DNA from: CAVQCX01 sp963775335
Lineage (GTDB): Bacteria; Pseudomonadota; Gammaproteobacteria; Chromatiales; Chromatiaceae
Reading direction: 5' to 3'
NCBI GenBank assembly: GCA_963775335.1
Contig: CAVZIJ010000003.1
Span: 620,001 to 684,000, forward strand
Length of the DNA stretch: 64,000 nucleotides
A model generated the notes under the pieces. The model ran no database searches. It was not told the origin of the DNA and saw only the letters and a list, made by a program, of their open reading frames with translations. Position numbers and translations under genes: made by a program. Within the stretch, counting starts at the first letter, position 1, and every line of letters begins with the position of its first letter. Shown here piece by piece: positions 60,005 to 64,000 of the stretch.

Positions 60005-61013
60005 GAGCTGTCAAATCGTCGATGGTTGCCTGCCACGGCACCGCCCAAAACGCACGGCGCCTCCCCGTAGCAAGGCCGTCTCCGCGGCCTCTACCTCGGT
60101 CAGACCCTCAAAACGGCTTGCCGAACAGCGTTCGTTCTCTGTCTGCTGCGTTGGCGGAGAGGGTGGGATTCGAGCCCACGGAGGGTCGCCCCTCAACGGT
60201 TTTCACGTGTTTCTTTCCCACACCTCGACGCACAGCAAATCATTGTCCTCATGGCGCTCTCGCATGCCCCTTGAGCGCGACTCGGTCCGCGGTCCGAACG
60301 TGCCGACTTGTGCCCGGCGATGGAGCCAATTTTGGGTCCAAACCGCGTCGACCGTAAGGGGAGTCTACTCGGTTAGAGTCGAAAACAGAACTCTCTCACC
60401 CCGCGGGGCGGGGTTGCTGGCTCGGCGAGTATCTCATCCGTTCGGTGGCCCCCGAGGCAAGGCCGTCGGCGGTCGCGCTCGCGGGGATCCCGGGCCGTCG
60501 CCGCCAGATCGCCCGTCGAGCGTTTCCAGTACCCGCTCGGTGCCGAGGTGGCCGCCCAGCGCTCGGCACACCCAGGGTCGGTGGCAGGGGGCACGGCCAC
60601 CACCAGCTGCACCAGCGCGCCATCGGCGACCCTGGGGCGGTCCGCAGCCTGGTCCTCCGGGCGTCCTCCCCCCGGTTTCATCACTGGCCTAGCCTAACTA
60701 CCGGTCAGAAAAGGAAAACCCGCGGCGGTTCGGGGGGCTGATGGAGCGGCTCAACGCGATGTCACACGCAGCGGGATGCCAGGCGGGGCTCGGGCCGACC
60801 TGCGCATTTGTGCTTAGGGTGCGCCGTGAGCAGTTCTTGAAGGCGTGCCGTGGTATGCGTAGATTCACAGATCGGTGGTACGAAATCGGCGATACTGCCT
60901 CCCGCGAAACGCTTCGGAACCACTGCGCTCCGAGCGCGTCGAACGCAGGCCGGGCGCATGCGGAGCTCTCGGCTGGCAGCACCCGACCTGACTTTGCAGA
61001 CAATGGAGTTGGC
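60005..61013. other. Long non-coding stretch between uvrY and the GT2-GtrA gene
   Basis: These 1009 bases hold the uvrY promoter region (minus side), an isolated tRNA-Ser 3' half (listed separately at 60152-60205) and, beyond it, sequence without any frame I recognise. Several short frames (for example the minus-strand frame 60684-60373) have no plausible family, start context or neighbour. The long gene-poor stretch directly beside the tRNA piece fits a junction region. Confidence 0.5.
60152..60205 (-). other. Isolated 3' half of a tRNA-Ser (anticodon TGA to CCA), candidate attachment site
   Basis: Read on the minus strand, the 54 bases run from the anticodon TGA (60205-60203) through the 3' anticodon stem (ACCG), a variable arm (GAGGGGCGACCCTC region), the T arm GTGGGCTCGAATCCCAC and the 3' acceptor strand CCTCTCC-G-CCA. 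A matching 5' half (GGAGAGG acceptor, D arm) is absent from the adjacent sequence, so it cannot make a tRNA. Homology beginning exactly at the anticodon loop and ending at CCA is the usual extent of an integrase attachment core. Confidence 0.75.
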
Positions 61014-62159
61014 ATGCGCGCAAGAGTCGTAGTGGTCATCCCAACATACAACGAAAGAGCGAACGTCGGGGCATTGATCGATGCCCTGCAGAGGGCGTTT
61101 CGGCGCATGTCCGGGGACATGCGCATCCTCGTGGTCGATGACAATTCGCCTGACGGTACGGCGGATGTAGTCCGGGACAAACAGGGTCAGTACGACAATA
61201 TCGACCTGCTCACGGGGGAGAAGGCGGGTCTGGGCGCCGCATACATCCGCGGGATGCGCCATGCGCTCTCGGAGCTGGACGCAGCGGTGGTGTGCGAGAT
61301 GGATGCGGATTTTTCGCATGATCCCGAGGATGTGCCGCGGCTCGTCGCGGGACTGGAGCAGGGGGCGGATTTCGTTATCGGCAGTCGGTATGTCCGGGGT
61401 GGCTCGATCCCCGGCGACTGGGGTCTATTCCGGCGGCTCAACTCGACGCTCGGGAACCTGGTTGCGCGCCGTGTCGCCGGGCTGAGCGGGGTGCAAGACT
61501 GCACGGCCGGATTTCGCGCCATCCGCGGTTCTCTGCTGCGGCGCATCGATCTCGAGGCGCTGGAGGCCAGGGGATACGCTTTTCAGGTTGACCTGCTCAA
61601 TCAGTCGCTGCTCCAAGGCGGCAGGGTCCTGGAGCTCCCGGTGGAATTCGCCGATCGCAAGGTCGGCGATTCCAAGCTCGGCATGGGGGACATCCTCGAG
61701 TTTTTCTGGATCGCGTCGCGGATCCGCTGGCGCAGGTCGACGCGGTTTCTCAAGTTCTGCGCCGTTGGCGCCTCGGGGGCCGCGGTCAACCTGGGGGTGT
61801 TCTCGACACTGTTGCTGGCGGGGCTCGGACCCTATGTCGCCTCGCCCATCGCCATCGAGACGTCCATCGTGTCGAATTTCCTGTTCAACGACCAATGGAC
61901 GTTCCGCGGCGGCGGTCCCACCGGGGTGCCCAGGCGGGCGTTGCGGTTCAACCTGATCTCGGTGTTGGCCCTGGGCATCAGCTACACGACGTTCGTCTTG
62001 CTCAGCCTGTGGTTTCCCCGGCTGGCCCCGCAGCTCCGCCAGCTGATCGGCATAGGCCCCCCCGCGGCGCTGAGCTATCTGCTCAATTCAAGATGGACGT
62101 TCGGGGCCCGGGGCGAAGCCGGGGGCAGACGGGACGTCCCCGCCGCAGCGGCGGACTGA
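61014..62159 (+). CDS. GT2 glycosyltransferase (dolichol-phosphate-mannose-synthase-like) fused to GtrA
   Basis: The 381-residue protein has two parts. Residues of about 1-235 are a GT2 domain of the dolichyl/undecaprenyl-phosphate sugar transferase type: VVIPTYNERANVGALIDAL, DDNSPDGTADVV, the DXD-like EMDADFSHDP and GADFVIGSRYVRGGSIPGDWG. Residues of about 240-365 form a GtrA-like domain with four membrane segments (FLKFCAVGASGAAVNLGVFS, FLFNDQWTFRG, SYLLNSRWTFG), which may flip the lipid-linked sugar. ATG 61014 has GGAG 6 bases upstream. It sits on the far side of the tRNA-Ser fragment, so it may belong to an island. Confidence 0.92.
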   Translation: MRARVVVVIPTYNERANVGALIDALQRAFRRMSGDMRILVVDDNSPDGTADVVRDKQGQYDNIDLLTGEKAGLGAAYIRGMRHALSELDAAVVCEMDADFSHDPEDVPRLVAGLEQGADFVIGSRYVRGGSIPGDWGLFRRLNSTLGNLVARRVAGLSGVQDCTAGFRAIRGSLLRRIDLEALEARGYAFQVDLLNQSLLQGGRVLELPVEFADRKVGDSKLGMGDILEFFWIASRIRWRRSTRFLKFCAVGASGAAVNLGVFSTLLLAGLGPYVASPIAIETSIVSNFLFNDQWTFRGGGPTGVPRRALRFNLISVLALGISYTTFVLLSLWFPRLAPQLRQLIGIGPPAALSYLLNSRWTFGARGEAGGRRDVPAAAAD

Positions 62160-62552
62160 TCGCCCCGGAAGCACCGCCGTTTGCCGCAGTCCGGGGTGCG
62201 CGCCTTGCAGGGCGGGTCCTGGATTGCGCTGCGCTCCTTCCGCCTGCGATCCGGGGTCCGGCTGCCGAGCGGGCTCGACTCTGGTGATCCCTGCCGACAG
62301 GCGCGGGCAGAGCTCCAGCCAGCCCGAAACAGTGTGCCAGTAGGGGCGTCAGCTCGATACCTGGCTCGTCGGTGGCGAAGCGCCGGATGCTCCTCGGTCC
62401 ACCCGATGTGCTCCCTTCGCATAACGCCCGTAGACCGCCGCTTCGGCGATCAAACGCAGGATGTCTCCATTTTATAACTATATATTTCTCAATATATTAT
62501 CGATATTAGTTGAGAAAAAAGATTACATTTGACTCTATCCCGTGGGGGGCCA
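62160..62552. other. Convergent intergenic region with an AT-rich inverted repeat
   Basis: This 393-base gap lies between two convergent genes. The first 310 bases are GC-rich with no recognised gene. Around 62470-62530 the composition switches abruptly to A and T and contains a long inverted repeat (listed separately). Confidence 0.6.
62486..62520. repeat. AT-rich inverted repeat
   Basis: TTTCTCAA on the left and TTGAGAAA on the right are perfect inverted copies around a central ATCGAT palindrome with partly matching inner arms, giving an imperfect dyad of about 33 bases. On the plus strand it is followed by a run of A, so on the minus strand a T run precedes it. Its role (bidirectional terminator, protein site or relic end of a mobile element) is open. 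Confidence 0.55.
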
Positions 62553-64000
62553 TTAGCCTCGGGCTGGCGACGCTTTACTGCGGGGCTGGGGCTTGATCAG
62601 CAGGAAGCGTTCTCCCCTCGCGACGATCGGTCCTGCCAGCGCCGCCGCTCCCTCGGGCAGTACGCCAGGGTCCAGCACCAGCAGGAAGACGCGTGAGGCG
62701 TCGAGGTCGGCAGCCGTCGCGAGATCCCGGAAATGGGCAGCGACGCTGTCAAGGGCCGGAAGCTTATTGACTTGGAGGCCCCAGCGGCGTTCGAACGCCT
62801 CGGTCGCGATTCGCGTGGACGGGCGGCTGTCAACGGAAATCGGGTTGTTGTCCTGATACGCGTAGATGTCGGCGAAACGGTCGGAGATTGTCAGTGGCTG
62901 CTGCCCCGGAAGGGCATGCATCTCGGGAACGAAGGCCTGGCGACGCAGGACGGCGAGGTCCGCCCAGTGCCAGATCGGCGGCTGCATCCATGACCTAGGC
63001 CCGAAATGCCCGGGTGTGAATAGCCCGGTGGTGGCGCTGAACACAGTCGAGCCTCGCGGCAGGGCATCAAGCGTGCTGGTGAGTCCATGAGTGAGCCGGT
63101 CGTACGAGCGCCACTCCACCGCGAGCACGAGTGACCGGTAGACGACGAACACGGCGAGGGCCAGCGTCAGCCAGGGGCTCCCGGCGGTTGTGCCTGGGGC
63201 GGGCTCGCTGGAAGCGAGCAGCATCAGCCATGCGGCAATGATGAGTCGGGAGGCCACGTAGAAGCCGGTCATCATGCCTTCGGGCAATACCAGGAAGGCA
63301 AACAACACGAGCAGCAGGGGTAGACGCATGTCGGGATCGACACGCAGGCTCCGTCGGCTGACCCAGACAGCGATCAGGACGATCAGCGGACCGATGAAGA
63401 CGTTCAGCGGCAGATCAGCGGACAGGAGCGTACGTAAAGCAAGAGGCTTCGAGATCCACATGAAGGTGATCTGCGCCCCGGCTTTCGCCCCTGTGGAAGA
63501 GAGCAGGAAGAGCGCCATCGGGGCGGCAAAGACGGCGACCAGGGATGCTGCGCTCAGGGCCAGGGCCCCGATGCTGCGCCCCGACTCGCGCAGGGTGCGT
63601 GCAAGCGTATACCCGCCCACGGCCAAGGCGAAGAGTCCGAAGGCCGACAGGTGGCAGAAGAATATCGTCAGCGCGAAAGCCGCACCAACGAGGGTGCGCT
63701 TGAGATGGCTGGCTTCGTAAAGCGCGATCCAGGCCCCCAGTCCCCAGAGCGTGACCGCCACCCCGAGGAGGTAGTTGAGAAACCCGTCGAGCAGTATCCA
63801 GTTGTACAGAAAAACGGCGCCGGCCAGCGGCCAGAGGCTGAGGCGGCGTTGGATGCTCCAGTAGAGAAAAGCCGAGCCACCCAAGGTCAGGAGGAACAGC
63901 AGAGCGACGAACACTCGTCCCGCGATGTCGACCGGCATCATCTCGGACAGGGTCAGCATCACCAGGTCCATGCCGATGTTGGGGAGCAAGAAGATCGGCG
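62553..64000 (-). CDS. Polytopic membrane protein, 5' end cut by the window edge
   Basis: The frame runs off the right edge of the window, so the N-terminus is missing; the visible part is about 482 residues. It has some nine membrane segments (for example GRVFVALLFLLTLGGSAFLYWS and LLVLFAFLVLPEGMMTGFYVAS) followed by a soluble C-terminal domain of about 180 residues with VFLLVLDPGVLPEG and GERFLLIKP. The layout resembles GT-C-type integral-membrane glycosyltransferases or polymer-assembly proteins, but I see no diagnostic motif and make no functional claim. A TTG at 63989 is not a convincing start because the frame remains open upstream. Confidence 0.75.
   Translation of the reverse strand, partial: PIFLLPNIGMDLVMLTLSEMMPVDIAGRVFVALLFLLTLGGSAFLYWSIQRRLSLWPLAGAVFLYNWILLDGFLNYLLGVAVTLWGLGAWIALYEASHLKRTLVGAAFALTIFFCHLSAFGLFALAVGGYTLARTLRESGRSIGALALSAASLVAVFAAPMALFLLSSTGAKAGAQITFMWISKPLALRTLLSADLPLNVFIGPLIVLIAVWVSRRSLRVDPDMRLPLLLVLFAFLVLPEGMMTGFYVASRLIIAAWLMLLASSEPAPGTTAGSPWLTLALAVFVVYRSLVLAVEWRSYDRLTHGLTSTLDALPRGSTVFSATTGLFTPGHFGPRSWMQPPIWHWADLAVLRRQAFVPEMHALPGQQPLTISDRFADIYAYQDNNPISVDSRPSTRIATEAFERRWGLQVNKLPALDSVAAHFRDLATAADLDASRVFLLVLDPGVLPEGAAALAGPIVARGERFLLIKPQPRSKASPARG

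Noticed and set aside
60373..60684. Short minus-strand frame between uvrY and the glycosyltransferase
   Set aside because: No start context, no recognisable motif and nothing around it supports expression.

Overview
This window is GC-rich, densely packed chromosomal DNA from a gammaproteobacterium. The synteny is diagnostic: rpoE-rseA-rseB-rseC-degP-like, lepA-lepB-DUF4845-rnc-era-recO-pdxJ, dksA-gluQ, and uvrY-uvrC-pgsA-tRNA-Gly-tRNA-Cys-tRNA-Leu. A CbbY-type sugar phosphatase (51940-52719) hints at a Calvin-cycle autotroph. Together with the exosortase A locus this suggests a Chromatiales/Ectothiorhodospiraceae-like sulfur or environmental bacterium. That placement is inference, because the window holds no rRNA.

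Layout. (1) 1-3525: an ABC importer of the nitrate/sulfonate/taurine class with two oddities: the binding protein is fused to an OmpA-like peptidoglycan-binding domain, and the permease carries a three-fold repeated, probably periplasmic domain. (2) 4163-10498: pdxJ, recO, era, rnc, DUF4845, lepB, lepA, all on the minus strand. A small MITE-like element sits exactly between rnc and era and supplies the stop of one and the start of the other. (3) 10699-15076: the sigma-E envelope-stress operon, ending in a DegP-family protease and a small glutaredoxin-like protein, with a good intrinsic terminator. (4) 15278-20094: nadB, ygfX, a fused darP-sdhE gene and recJ. (5) 20239-24280: an Sfp-type phosphopantetheinyl transferase, galE, a periplasmic trypsin-like protease and a double VanZ-like membrane protein.

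(6) 24344-49670 is the centre of the window: an exosortase A (XrtA) exopolysaccharide / PEP-CTERM locus. One arm (24344-32100) carries an acyl-CoA ligase-like enzyme, a PLP decarboxylase, two alpha/beta hydrolases, an acyl carrier protein, a TPR lipo- or secreted protein and an asparagine-synthase-like protein. Together they look like a small-molecule activation and modification pathway whose product is unknown. The other arm (32128-49670, minus strand) is a long polysaccharide operon: export lipoprotein, chain-length determinant, tyrosine autokinase, outer-membrane beta-barrel, ATPase, WecB, deacetylase, FemAB-like protein, glycosyltransferase, XrtA, amidotransferase, second glycosyltransferase, O-ligase/polymerase-like protein and second deacetylase. 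No PEP-CTERM substrate, no PrsK/PrsR regulator and no priming glycosyltransferase is visible, so the system is completed elsewhere.

(7) 50004-56169: cysZ, an aminotransferase, cbbY-like, dksA, gluQ, a group II truncated haemoglobin and pabB. (8) 56244-60004: three tRNA genes, pgsA, uvrC and uvrY. (9) 60152-64000: the 3' half of a tRNA-Ser (from the anticodon to CCA) stands alone, followed by a GT2-GtrA glycosyltransferase, an isolated AT-rich inverted repeat and a truncated membrane protein. I read this as the edge of a tRNA-Ser-targeted genomic island that continues beyond the right end.
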